Assembly: GCA_012518325.1 (NCBI GenBank)
Contig: JAAYSR010000225.1
Location: 1 to 5,596 of the forward strand
Length of the DNA stretch: 5,596 nucleotides
From: Bacillota bacterium
Lineage (GTDB): Bacteria > Bacillota > Limnochordia > Darwinibacteriales > Darwinibacteriaceae
Direction of reading: 5' to 3'
Both the position numbers and the translations under genes were made by a program. The notes beneath the pieces were generated by a model. It saw only the letters and a list, made by a program, of their open reading frames with translations, had not been told where the DNA came from and made no database searches. Below are positions 1-5,290 of this stretch, in pieces. Each line of letters starts with the position of its first letter. Within the stretch, counting starts at the first letter, position 1.

Positions 1-111
1 AATGATCAGAGCTGCCTCATACCCTCGTTCGTGATAGTTCCATACATTGAGCAAAGCGTGGACAAAACATGGCATTTCTCCCCTGAAACTGACTATGGCA
101 ATCTTTTTCAT
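1..111 (-). CDS. DsrE-like small protein, N-terminal 37 codons (cut by window edge)
   Basis: Reading the minus strand from an ATG at 111 gives an open frame that runs off the left edge after 37 codons. It begins MKKIAIVSFRGEMPCFVH and reaches GYEAALII. A first beta strand, then a G-x-x-x-C-F-x-H stretch, a helix and a second strand after GYE is the start I know from small cytoplasmic DsrE/DsrF-like proteins of Bacillota, so the family call is by pattern memory. The putative Cys at residue 14 could be a reactive or metal-binding residue, but this is inference. A purine-rich ribosome site (GGGGAGG, about 119-125) precedes two adjacent in-frame ATGs at 114 and 111. The one at 111 has the better spacing (about 7 nt against 4). 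The gene is divergent from the operon starting at 260. The C-terminal part cannot be seen, so its length and function are open. Confidence 0.7.
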   Translation of the reverse strand, partial: MKKIAIVSFRGEMPCFVHALLNVWNYHERGYEAALII

Positions 112-170
112 CATTACACCTCCCCTGTTTTATTTCTATGCCCTATACGCACCTCCTGCGACTGGGCGGC

Positions 171-198
171 TTGACTTAACGGGAATTTGGGTTATAAT
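171..198 (+). promoter_or_regulatory. sigma-A type promoter for the 260-1084 operon
   Basis: The -35 box TTGACT (171-176) matches the consensus at five of six positions. It is followed after 16 bp by a perfect -10 box TATAAT (193-198). Transcription would start near 205, leaving a leader of about 55 nt before the ATG at 260. The spacer is 1 bp shorter than the 17 bp optimum. Confidence 0.8.
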
Positions 199-241
199 AA
201 AGTAGTACGTTACTGATTTACTACTTTACTAAATTACTGAT
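198..241 (+). repeat. four tandem 8-bp TTACTNNN repeats with an overlapping dyad
   Basis: From 210 to 241 the sequence is four uninterrupted octamers, all starting TTACT: units 1 and 4 are TTACTGAT, unit 2 is TTACTACT and unit 3 is TTACTAAA. The bases TAAAGTAGTA at 198-207 are the exact reverse complement of TACTACTTTA at 219-228. This forms a 10-bp dyad with an 11-nt loop, so its left arm covers the end of the -10 box and the predicted start site. This placement suits a repressor operator; an RNA leader structure is less likely because part of the left arm lies upstream of the start site. No regulator is identified here. Confidence 0.75.
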
Positions 242-259
242 CGACAAAGGAGATGGATC

Positions 260-739
260 ATGAAAATTCCAACTAACCTGAAGCACAAACCAGTTATCGT
301 CAGCGAAGACTACAGCAGCGTCGACGGTCGCCAGGCCTATGAATCAGATGCTAAAGGACTCTCTTTAGGGCTGGCCCAGTGGAACGAAAGGGGCCGGGTG
401 GACATCTCTGCCAAAGTCTGGCGTCATACAGGGGAACGCTGGTCTCGGCAGTCTGAGGAGCTTCCCCTGCACCGTGCCTTGGATCTGGCTATTTTGATTT
501 GCAGAGCCAAACTGTACTTTGACGAAGCCTATCGCCTTGAAAAGCTTTATGACCCCGACAATCCTGTGATTGACCGAATTGGACTGCAAGGCGACGCCAT
601 GACAGTGGCAGTATGTACCGAGAACGAAATGATTGATGAAGATATTCAGCTGTTTAGACAGGCCTTGGCCGATGACGGTGAACTGATCGGCGAGCGTCTG
701 CACACTTTGGCCAGGATTTTAAGGGAAATGGGGTATTGA
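260..739 (+). CDS. conserved protein of unknown function, DUF6530-like
   Basis: A 159-residue soluble protein with no signal peptide or membrane segment. The ATG at 260 follows AAAGGAG (246-252) at 7 nt, a strong site. Stretches that look conserved are the N-terminal K-H-K-P segment, SLGLAQWNERG (35-45), DISAKVWRHTGERWSRQSEE (48-67) and DRIGLQGDAMTVAVCT (105-120). I recall these from a Bacillota family catalogued as DUF6530. That name is from memory, and no biochemical role is known to me. The charged, aromatic-rich W-R-H-T-G-E-x-W-S-R-Q-S-E-E block is the most likely functional surface, but nothing identifies a catalytic site. The stop abuts the ATG of the downstream GIY-YIG-like gene, so the two are almost certainly co-transcribed and translationally coupled. 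The gene reading is secure; the function is not. Confidence 0.88.
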   Translation: MKIPTNLKHKPVIVSEDYSSVDGRQAYESDAKGLSLGLAQWNERGRVDISAKVWRHTGERWSRQSEELPLHRALDLAILICRAKLYFDEAYRLEKLYDPDNPVIDRIGLQGDAMTVAVCTENEMIDEDIQLFRQALADDGELIGERLHTLARILREMGY

Positions 740-1084
740 ATGGACCGCAAAAAGCAACTGAAACAAGAATACCGGCAGATGAAGCCGGCCATGGGTGTCT
801 TTGCCATCCAATCTCTGGACACGCAGAAGTATTATCTGGAGGGAACCACAAATCTCAAGGCAGCCGTCAACCGGTCCATCTTTCAACTGAATTTCGGCGC
901 CCACCCAAATCGCGAGCTGCAGAAGGACTGGCAGAAATCGGGTCAAGAACGTTTTGTCATCAAGACCATAGACGAACTTCCCTACGCCGAAGACCAACCC
1001 ACAAAGGACTACCGGGATGAGGTACAGGAACTGCAGGAGATGTGGGTGGAAAAACTCAGATCAGAGGGTGCTGATCTATATTAG
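740..1084 (+). CDS. small GIY-YIG-like protein with degenerate signature
   Basis: A 114-residue protein whose ATG directly follows the TGA of the upstream gene. Only a weak purine-rich ribosome site (GGGG near 730-733) precedes it, so translation probably depends on coupling. The layout matches short stand-alone GIY-YIG domain proteins of Bacillota: a basic N-terminus (MDRKKQLKQEY), then GVF (19-21) in place of GIY, then KYYLEGTTNLKAAVNRS (30-46) in place of the YIG-x-T-x-N-L-x-x-R block, then an N-x-x-L-Q-x-D-W helix (57-64), F-V-I-K (72-75) and a C-terminal charged helix. The YIG glycine is kept (Gly35), but Tyr-Ile is replaced by Leu-Glu, and an Arg is at 45. Related proteins are often annotated as GIY-YIG nucleases, yet cleavage activity has not been shown to my knowledge. 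Substitution in both signature halves makes a non-catalytic nucleic-acid-binding role plausible. Confidence 0.82.
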   Translation: MDRKKQLKQEYRQMKPAMGVFAIQSLDTQKYYLEGTTNLKAAVNRSIFQLNFGAHPNRELQKDWQKSGQERFVIKTIDELPYAEDQPTKDYRDEVQELQEMWVEKLRSEGADLY

Positions 1085-1095
1085 CCCGGGAACTA

Positions 1096-1689
1096 TCACG
1101 CACCATCTATGAGCTCAAGGAAAGCCCGTACAATCTCAGGATCAAACTGCGTTCTCGTGCCTCGTTTCAGTTCAGCTACTGCCTCTTCGTGAGTTAGGCA
1201 ATTGCGGTAAGGACGCGCGCTGACCATAGCGTCATAGGCATCAGCCACCGCTACGATTCTGGCATTTAAGGGGATCTGCTGTCCTCTAAGTCCTTGAGGA
1301 TAGCCCTCCCCATCATAACGCTCGTGATGGGCCAGCACGGTTTCAGCCACCTCTTCCATGCCTACAACGGCACTAAGAAACCGATGCCCATTGATAGGAT
1401 GCTGATGAATTTCTTCCCATTCCGCGGGCAGCAAACTGCCTGGTTTGTCCAGAATTGAGTTGGGAATGGAAATCTTCCCGATATCGTGAAGCAAGCCTGT
1501 CTTGCCGAGTTGAATCCTGTGTTCAAGGCTGAGTCCTAATTGAGTGCCGATGGCGAAACAATAATCGCTGACCCGGCGCGAATGCTGCTCTTCCCGGGAG
1601 CTCTTATCGTACAGTACCGCCATCAAAGCCCGTATCGTCTTGTCTTCTATCTCGAATGGTGGTGCTGCTAAACTAGGTTGCTTCTCCAT
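1096..1689 (-). CDS. stand-alone HD-GYP domain protein, probable cyclic-di-GMP phosphodiesterase
   Basis: A 197-residue protein made almost entirely of one HD-GYP domain, the metal-dependent class of cyclic-di-GMP phosphodiesterases that hydrolyse the messenger to pGpG or GMP. Visible landmarks are His36 (QHSRRVSDY), HDIGK (68-72), His97 in the IHQHPINGH segment, HHERYDGEGYP (121-131) containing the GYP signature, Asp150 in VADAYDAM, RPYR (159-162) and the closing GTRTQFDPEIV. All expected metal ligands and the GYP triad appear intact. Only about 18 residues precede the domain, with no receiver, PAS, GAF or membrane part, so it would be cytoplasmic and lack a fused sensor. The ATG at 1689 follows GGGGGTGAG (about 1699-1707 on the minus strand), and an in-frame TAA just upstream fixes the start. 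It converges on the operon ending at 1084 with an 11-bp gap and is divergent from the ECF sigma gene. Substrate choice (c-di-GMP or another cyclic dinucleotide) is inferred from the family. Confidence 0.93.
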   Translation of the reverse strand: MEKQPSLAAPPFEIEDKTIRALMAVLYDKSSREEQHSRRVSDYCFAIGTQLGLSLEHRIQLGKTGLLHDIGKISIPNSILDKPGSLLPAEWEEIHQHPINGHRFLSAVVGMEEVAETVLAHHERYDGEGYPQGLRGQQIPLNARIVAVADAYDAMVSARPYRNCLTHEEAVAELKRGTRTQFDPEIVRAFLELIDGA

Positions 1690-1753
1690 TTAATTCAACT
1701 CACCCCCAGGAAGCGGTAAGCTTCTTTCCTGTGAAAACACGTACAAATTTAGA

Positions 1754-1798
1754 CTTCGACAGGTTTGCTATAAACCCTGCTAGAGTTTAATTTTCATT
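1754..1798 (-). promoter_or_regulatory. candidate control region of the HD-GYP gene with a possible Spo0A box
   Basis: Read on the minus strand, TGTCGAA (1755-1761) equals the core of the Spo0A box. It adjoins an imperfect dyad, CAGGTTT (1760-1766) against AAACCCTG (1772-1779), which pairs with one bulged base. A weak sigma-A-like pair, ATGAAA (1792-1797) and TTTATA (1769-1774) spaced 17 bp, would put the box near the start site. An AGG-rich block plus CGAAG could instead be a sigma-H-type promoter, although its 13-bp spacing is short. A 7-base match can arise by chance. Confidence 0.35.
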
Positions 1799-1811
1799 TA
1801 ACAAAAAAGCA

Positions 1812-1839
1812 TGAACTCCTGGAACCGTTACGGGGTATA
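1812..1839 (+). promoter_or_regulatory. candidate ECF-type promoter for the sigma/anti-sigma operon
   Basis: TGAACT (1812-1817), a 16-bp spacer and GGTATA (1834-1839) resemble the TGAAAC-N16-CGTATA arrangement recognised by Bacillus SigW-type ECF factors. No convincing sigma-A pair is visible in this interval. Transcription would start near 1846, some 24 nt before the TTG start. Its position directly before an ECF sigma gene fits autoregulation, which is common for this class. The match is by eye. Confidence 0.5.
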
Positions 1840-1869
1840 TAGAGTGAATGCGTAGAAAGGGGGAAGGCA

Positions 1870-2433
1870 TTGGACATTCCTGAACAAGAACTGATAAAAC
1901 GAGCCAAACAGGGTCAGCAAGGAGCGCTGGAACAGATCTTCAGGCGCCATTTGGACAGTGCCATACGCCTCGCCTATTTGATCACGCGCAACTGGGCCAC
2001 TGCAGAGGATGCGGTTCAAGAAGCCTTCTTACAGGCATTCCGCTCGCTCCACTCCTTCCAGGACGAAAAGCCTTTTAAGCCCTGGTTCACGAAGATCGTG
2101 GTGAACAAGGCCAAGCGTACCAAAGCACGGCTGGATCGGGGCCATCTTCCCTACGAACTGGAAGAGCCAAATCCCCACCGAGGCTATGCCCCTGAGGAGC
2201 ATGCCCTCGACAAAGAAGGGGTTGACTCTCTGTTCCAAGCCATAAACGCCCTCGACGACAATCACAGGCTGCCCCTGCTGCTTAAATATGTATCCGGTTT
2301 AACGGAAGCGCAAATTGCAGAGACTTTAGGCATAGCGCAAACCACAGTCAAGTCTCGGCTTTATGTTGCCAGACAGCGGTTGAAGAAGCAGATTGAAACC
2401 TTGGAAGGAGGTGGCCGGGATGGAGGCCTTTGA
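1870..2433 (+). CDS. ECF (group 4) RNA polymerase sigma factor
   Basis: A 187-residue sigma-70-family protein with the compact ECF plan. Region 2 spans about residues 8-90 (core binding and -10 recognition), including LIKRAKQG, YLITRNWATAEDAVQEAF (36-53) and a PWFTKIVVNKAKRTKAR stretch. A short acidic linker (about 91-117) follows, then region 4 at about 119-172 with a helix-turn-helix, LTEAQIAETLGIAQTTVKS (144-162), for the -35 element. Region 3 is absent, as expected. Translation most likely begins at the TTG at 1870, preceded by AAAGGGGGAAGG (1856-1867); no in-frame ATG fits the domain start. The 3' end overlaps the next gene by 14 nt, and that gene's ribosome site lies inside this coding region, so the two are coupled. 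It would direct polymerase to envelope-stress or similar promoters, probably including its own. The exact ECF subgroup cannot be assigned from sequence reading alone. Confidence 0.95.
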   Translation: MDIPEQELIKRAKQGQQGALEQIFRRHLDSAIRLAYLITRNWATAEDAVQEAFLQAFRSLHSFQDEKPFKPWFTKIVVNKAKRTKARLDRGHLPYELEEPNPHRGYAPEEHALDKEGVDSLFQAINALDDNHRLPLLLKYVSGLTEAQIAETLGIAQTTVKSRLYVARQRLKKQIETLEGGGRDGGL

Positions 2434-2989
2434 ACAAAGAATTGAGCAGGTCTTAAATGAAAACAGTGAATGGCCTGGCTCTGCAGATGAAATGTGGATA
2501 GAAATCTCAAGCCAGCTGCAGCCTGAGGCCAAAAAACGGCTCTGGACTTCCAGACCAGCTTGGTTGGGAGCGGCCGCTGCCGCTACAGTGCTTCTGGCCA
2601 TTATGCTGCACACCGTATCGACGCCGGTTCCGCCTGAAACTCCGGACACCGCGGAAATATCCCCCATGAGGACCTATAATTTTTCGATGCTGGCAGAACC
2701 GCAAGTCCACCACCCGGGGGACCAGGTGGAGATCGCCCTGAACAGCTTTCCGGCAGCTGAACCGGAAAAGGACTTCGGCCTCCGCCTGGTTGTTTGGCAA
2801 GACTCAGGAACAGAGCAGATTATAGTAAGCGAGACAGTCTTGGATGATGAAGCCCTCCTTGGCAGACCGTCTTTAACCGTCAGCGCCCCCACAGAACCAG
2901 GTATCTACAGGTTCGTAGTGGAAGGCACAATAAGGGACGGATCCGGTTTTTCTCAAGTTTTCGCCGATTTGACTATCCGTGTTGAATAA
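2420..2989 (+). CDS. single-pass membrane protein, probable anti-sigma factor
   Basis: A 189-residue protein starting at the ATG at 2420, which follows AAGGAGG (2405-2411) by 8 nt. A TTG further upstream would put that ribosome site inside the gene and is rejected. Residues 1-45 are a charged cytoplasmic segment (helical look, with DEMWIEISSQLQ at 23-34). One membrane helix lies at about 47-66 (WLGAAAAATVLLAIMLHTV), followed by a Pro-rich linker and an external domain (about 85-189) rich in alternating hydrophobic strands, ending FADLTIRVE, which suggests a beta-sandwich. This N-in/C-out layout and the overlap with an ECF sigma gene are the case for an anti-sigma factor that holds the sigma at the membrane until an external signal arrives. 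It has no cysteine at all, so the His-x3-Cys-x2-Cys zinc anti-sigma motif is absent. The outer fold and the signal are unknown. Confidence 0.82.
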   Translation: MEAFEQRIEQVLNENSEWPGSADEMWIEISSQLQPEAKKRLWTSRPAWLGAAAAATVLLAIMLHTVSTPVPPETPDTAEISPMRTYNFSMLAEPQVHHPGDQVEIALNSFPAAEPEKDFGLRLVVWQDSGTEQIIVSETVLDDEALLGRPSLTVSAPTEPGIYRFVVEGTIRDGSGFSQVFADLTIRVE

Positions 2990-3000
2990 ACCTTTGTCTT

Positions 3001-3029
3001 AGGGGCATGGCTTTGGCCATGCCCTTTTT
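3001..3029 (+). terminator. intrinsic terminator of the sigma/anti-sigma operon
   Basis: GGGCATGGC (3003-3011) and GCCATGCCC (3016-3024) form a perfect 9-bp stem around a TTTG loop, followed directly by five T (3025-3029). It begins 11 nt after the anti-sigma stop codon and separates that operon from the ABC genes. Confidence 0.92.
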
Positions 3030-3049
3030 GCACCTTTATTGGATGTTTT

Positions 3050-3079
3050 TTCACAAACATGCTGCATTCATGGTATAAT
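3050..3079 (+). promoter_or_regulatory. sigma-A type extended -10 promoter for the ABC transporter operon
   Basis: TTCACA (3050-3055, five of six to consensus), an 18-bp spacer and a perfect TATAAT (3074-3079) that carries the extended element TG one base upstream (3071-3072). Transcription would start near 3086, about 30 nt before the ATG at 3116. An in-frame ATG at 3059 lies between the -35 and -10 boxes and so cannot be the start. The promoter gives the ABC genes expression independent of the upstream operon. Confidence 0.85.
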
Positions 3080-3115
3080 AGTGAATTAGATTGCGAAACA
3101 GCAAAGGAGGATAAC

Positions 3116-4069
3116 ATGGACGGTCTGCAAGTGCACGGGATTCGAAAAGTATACGGTTCCACCGCGGTGGTAGACAACGTGTCGTTTTCAGCGCCCCAGG
3201 GCAGGATTCTAGGAGTTCTCGGTCCCAACGGGGCTGGAAAAACCACCATCATCCGCATGATCATGGGCATCACCGCCCCGGACCAAGGCGAAGTATTCTT
3301 TACCAGCGACGGAGTGAAGACCAAAGGAGTCCCCTTCCCCACCATCGGCTACCTGCCCGAAGAGCGGGGACTGTATAAAGAGGCCAAGGTGATGAACATT
3401 CTGCTTTTTCTAGCGGGCTTGAAAAACATACCGAAGATTGTTGCCAAGGAGCGGGCTGCGACCTGGCTGAAAAAATTCGGGCTAGAGGACTATGCCCATA
3501 GAAAAGTGGAGCAGCTCTCCAAGGGAATGGCTCAAAAGGTTCAATTTATCGCCGCTGTGCTTCACGAGCCCAAGTTTGTGGTCCTAGATGAGCCCTTTTC
3601 GGGCCTAGATCCGGTGAGCCAGGATCTTTTCAAAGCTGAAATCAGGGCATTGGCAAAGTCAGGTGCCACCGTGCTGCTTTCCAGCCACCAAATGAACATG
3701 GTGGAAGCCCTCTGCGACGAGATCTTCTTGATTCATAAAGGCAAAGAAGTCGTCTCAGGCCATCTGGAAGAGATCAAGGAGCGGTTTGGCAACTTCCGGG
3801 TGAACCTGCTGACGCGCAGTTTCCAGGAGCCCTTCTTGAAAACCAACATGGTAGAAAAGGCAGAACAACTTGGCGAAGAACGCTACCGCTTCATACTCAA
3901 GGAAGGAATCAAGCCTTTGGAATTTGTCCAGGCTTTGCCTCCCGGCCTCGATATTCGGGAACTTGCCATAAGCCGTCCCTCACTCCACGACATTTTTGTA
4001 AACATAGCACAAGGAGGTGCCAGTGATGAAGGGTATGTGGAAAATAGCTCGTTGGGAGCTTATGCGTAA
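3116..4069 (+). CDS. ABC transporter ATP-binding protein, NatA-like
   Basis: A 317-residue ATPase subunit; the ATG at 3116 follows AAAGGAGG (3103-3110) by 5 nt. The nucleotide-binding domain (about 4-220) shows Walker A GPNGAGKTT (36-44), a Q-loop region IGYLPEERGLY (77-87) in which Glu stands where Gln is usual, as I recall for this subfamily, signature LSKGM (134-138, for LSGGQ), Walker B FVVLDEP (154-160), D-loop SGLDP (162-166) and the switch His191. The C-terminal part (about 225-295, ending RPSLHDIFVNI) resembles DUF4162 of NatA/YhaQ-type proteins. It would power the ABC-2 permease encoded next, with which it overlaps by 44 nt. Known relatives export sodium ions, drugs or peptides; the substrate here cannot be told. 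The last 18 or so residues (QGGASDEGYVENSSLGAYA) come from the overlap, including the permease ribosome site, and look like an unselected extension. Confidence 0.95.
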   Translation: MDGLQVHGIRKVYGSTAVVDNVSFSAPQGRILGVLGPNGAGKTTIIRMIMGITAPDQGEVFFTSDGVKTKGVPFPTIGYLPEERGLYKEAKVMNILLFLAGLKNIPKIVAKERAATWLKKFGLEDYAHRKVEQLSKGMAQKVQFIAAVLHEPKFVVLDEPFSGLDPVSQDLFKAEIRALAKSGATVLLSSHQMNMVEALCDEIFLIHKGKEVVSGHLEEIKERFGNFRVNLLTRSFQEPFLKTNMVEKAEQLGEERYRFILKEGIKPLEFVQALPPGLDIRELAISRPSLHDIFVNIAQGGASDEGYVENSSLGAYA

Positions 4070-5222
4070 TCTGACCAACAAGCAGTTCATTATCGGACTG
4101 TTCATTACTCCCCTGATCATGGCTCTTTTTGCCGGTGTGCCTCTGCTGCTGGACAGGCTGAATCATCCTGCCTTAAGCACCTATTATGTAATCGATGAGT
4201 TAGGTGCGTTGCAGCATCTGCAGGCCATTGTACCCGACAACATTACCCTTGAGCCGTATGCTAATCCTTCTGCTGCGGCGGACAAGGTCAAGGAAACAGA
4301 CGCCAGCGGCTATTTTGTCCTGAGCCAGGATTTTCCTGTTACCGGTCAGATCGATGTCGTCTACAATGACCGGAGCATGGAGACGATGAATGCCCTAAGG
4401 GGTGCACTTACCGCCCTTTTGCAGCAGCTGCGCCTAGCCAGTTCCCAGATCAGCCCTGAGCAGGTGGCCTTCGTAACCGCACCTGCCCAGGTCAAAGAAA
4501 TCGCTATTGAGGAGGAACTTGAGCCACAGGCTATGCACATGGCTGTTTCGGGTGTGTTCACGATTCTAGTGTTCTTCCTGATCTTTACTTCCGGGACAAT
4601 GCTTATGCAAAGCGCCCTCCAGGAAAAACGGGACCGGATGGCGGAAGTAATCCTATCTTCAGTCAGCCCTAGGGAGCTCATGCAGGGCAAAATCCTGGGG
4701 CATTTCCTGCTGGGCCTGATCCAGCTGGGCTTTTGGATTGCACTGGGTCTCCCCATCGCCCGCTATTTCTGGGATTTTTCTGTAATGGAAGCCCTGCAGG
4801 CGGTAAACCTGCCCGTCATCCTCTTCTTCGGCCTCGGGGGATATCTCCTGTTCAGTGCACTTTTTGTGGGCCTGGGGGCTACCATGGAGGATCTGCAAAG
4901 TGCCAGCAACTCACAGGGCCTGGTACTTATGCTGCCCATGCTTGCGTTTCTCTTCTTGGGGCCAACCTTCACTAATCCCGATGGAACTGTTGCGGTCTTT
5001 GCCAGCATCTTTCCCTTTACCAGTCCGGCAATCATGATGCTGAGAACGGGACTGACCAGAGTCCCCCTCTGGCAGACGTTGAGTTCAGCCGGCCTGCTCC
5101 TGGTCACCGCCTTAGTGCTGATGGGACTCGCCGCTAAAATCTTCCGAGTGGGCATGCTCATGTACGGCAAAAACGCATCACTGAAGGAAGTCGCCAGATG
5201 GCTCAGCTATAAAGACAACTAG
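4026..5222 (+). CDS. ABC-2 type transporter permease, NatB-like
   Basis: A 398-residue membrane subunit. The ATG at 4026 sits 8 nt after AGGAGG (4012-4017). Upstream GTG codons at 4017 and 4023 are in frame, but the first overlaps the ribosome site and the second is too close. The layout is that of ABC2_membrane_3 proteins: a short amphipathic N-terminus (MWKIARWELMRNLTNKQF), membrane helix 1 at about 22-42, a large external domain (about 45-172) and then a cluster of about five or six helices (about 173-194, 224-247, 262-284, 297-315, 325-342, 349-371). A conserved cytoplasmic loop, QEKRDRMAEVILSSVSPREL (199-218), lies between helices 2 and 3 and is the expected coupling contact for the ATPase. 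Together with the upstream NatA-like protein it would form an exporter of two ATPases and two permeases. Substrate is unknown; sodium or a toxic amphiphile is the family-based guess. A strong terminator follows the stop. Confidence 0.93.
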   Translation: MKGMWKIARWELMRNLTNKQFIIGLFITPLIMALFAGVPLLLDRLNHPALSTYYVIDELGALQHLQAIVPDNITLEPYANPSAAADKVKETDASGYFVLSQDFPVTGQIDVVYNDRSMETMNALRGALTALLQQLRLASSQISPEQVAFVTAPAQVKEIAIEEELEPQAMHMAVSGVFTILVFFLIFTSGTMLMQSALQEKRDRMAEVILSSVSPRELMQGKILGHFLLGLIQLGFWIALGLPIARYFWDFSVMEALQAVNLPVILFFGLGGYLLFSALFVGLGATMEDLQSASNSQGLVLMLPMLAFLFLGPTFTNPDGTVAVFASIFPFTSPAIMMLRTGLTRVPLWQTLSSAGLLLVTALVLMGLAAKIFRVGMLMYGKNASLKEVARWLSYKDN

Positions 5223-5226
5223 ATAC

Positions 5227-5262
5227 AACAAGAAGGAACCTGCGCAGGTTCCTTCTTGTTTT
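5227..5262 (+). terminator. strong hairpin terminator between convergent genes
   Basis: AACAAGAAGGAACC (5227-5240) pairs perfectly with GGTTCCTTCTTGTT (5247-5260). One further T-A pair closes a GCGC loop, and TTTT (5259-5262) follows on the plus strand. It starts 5 nt after the ABC permease stop. On the minus strand the trailing sequence is only moderately T-rich, so it may also help end the gene at 5291, but less efficiently. Confidence 0.92.
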
Positions 5263-5290
5263 CCTTATTGAGGTCCAGCAAGCACTTAGC

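Noticed and set aside
210..241. CRISPR array or minisatellite interpretation of the TTACT repeats
   Set aside because: The units are only 8 bp with no spacers and no adjacent cas genes, so a CRISPR array is excluded; an operator or leader element fits better.
736..1020. 94-codon plus-strand ORF overlapping the GIY-YIG-like gene
   Set aside because: It lies in another frame of the 740-1084 gene, has no recognisable protein pattern, and its ATG lies inside the last codon of the upstream gene without its own ribosome site.
1690..1869. Cyclic-di-GMP riboswitch upstream of the HD-GYP or sigma gene
   Set aside because: I found no conserved aptamer core or paired stems of the expected size on either strand; the only structure is a short imperfect dyad at 1760-1779.
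2393..2419. Upstream TTG start for the anti-sigma gene
   Set aside because: It would place AAGGAGG inside the coding region; the ATG at 2420 has ideal spacing from that site.
3059..3115. 19-codon N-terminal extension of the ABC ATPase from the ATG at 3059
   Set aside because: The extension covers the TATAAT box and the ribosome site, and family homology begins only after the ATG at 3116.
2953..3345. 130-codon minus-strand ORF across the terminator and ABC promoter
   Set aside because: It runs antisense to the anti-sigma end, the hairpin terminator, the promoter and the Walker A region of the ATPase gene. Its composition looks like a shadow frame.
4361..5170. Several minus-strand ORFs within the ABC permease gene
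   Set aside because: They are antisense shadows of a well-supported membrane protein gene and lack ribosome sites or recognisable domains.
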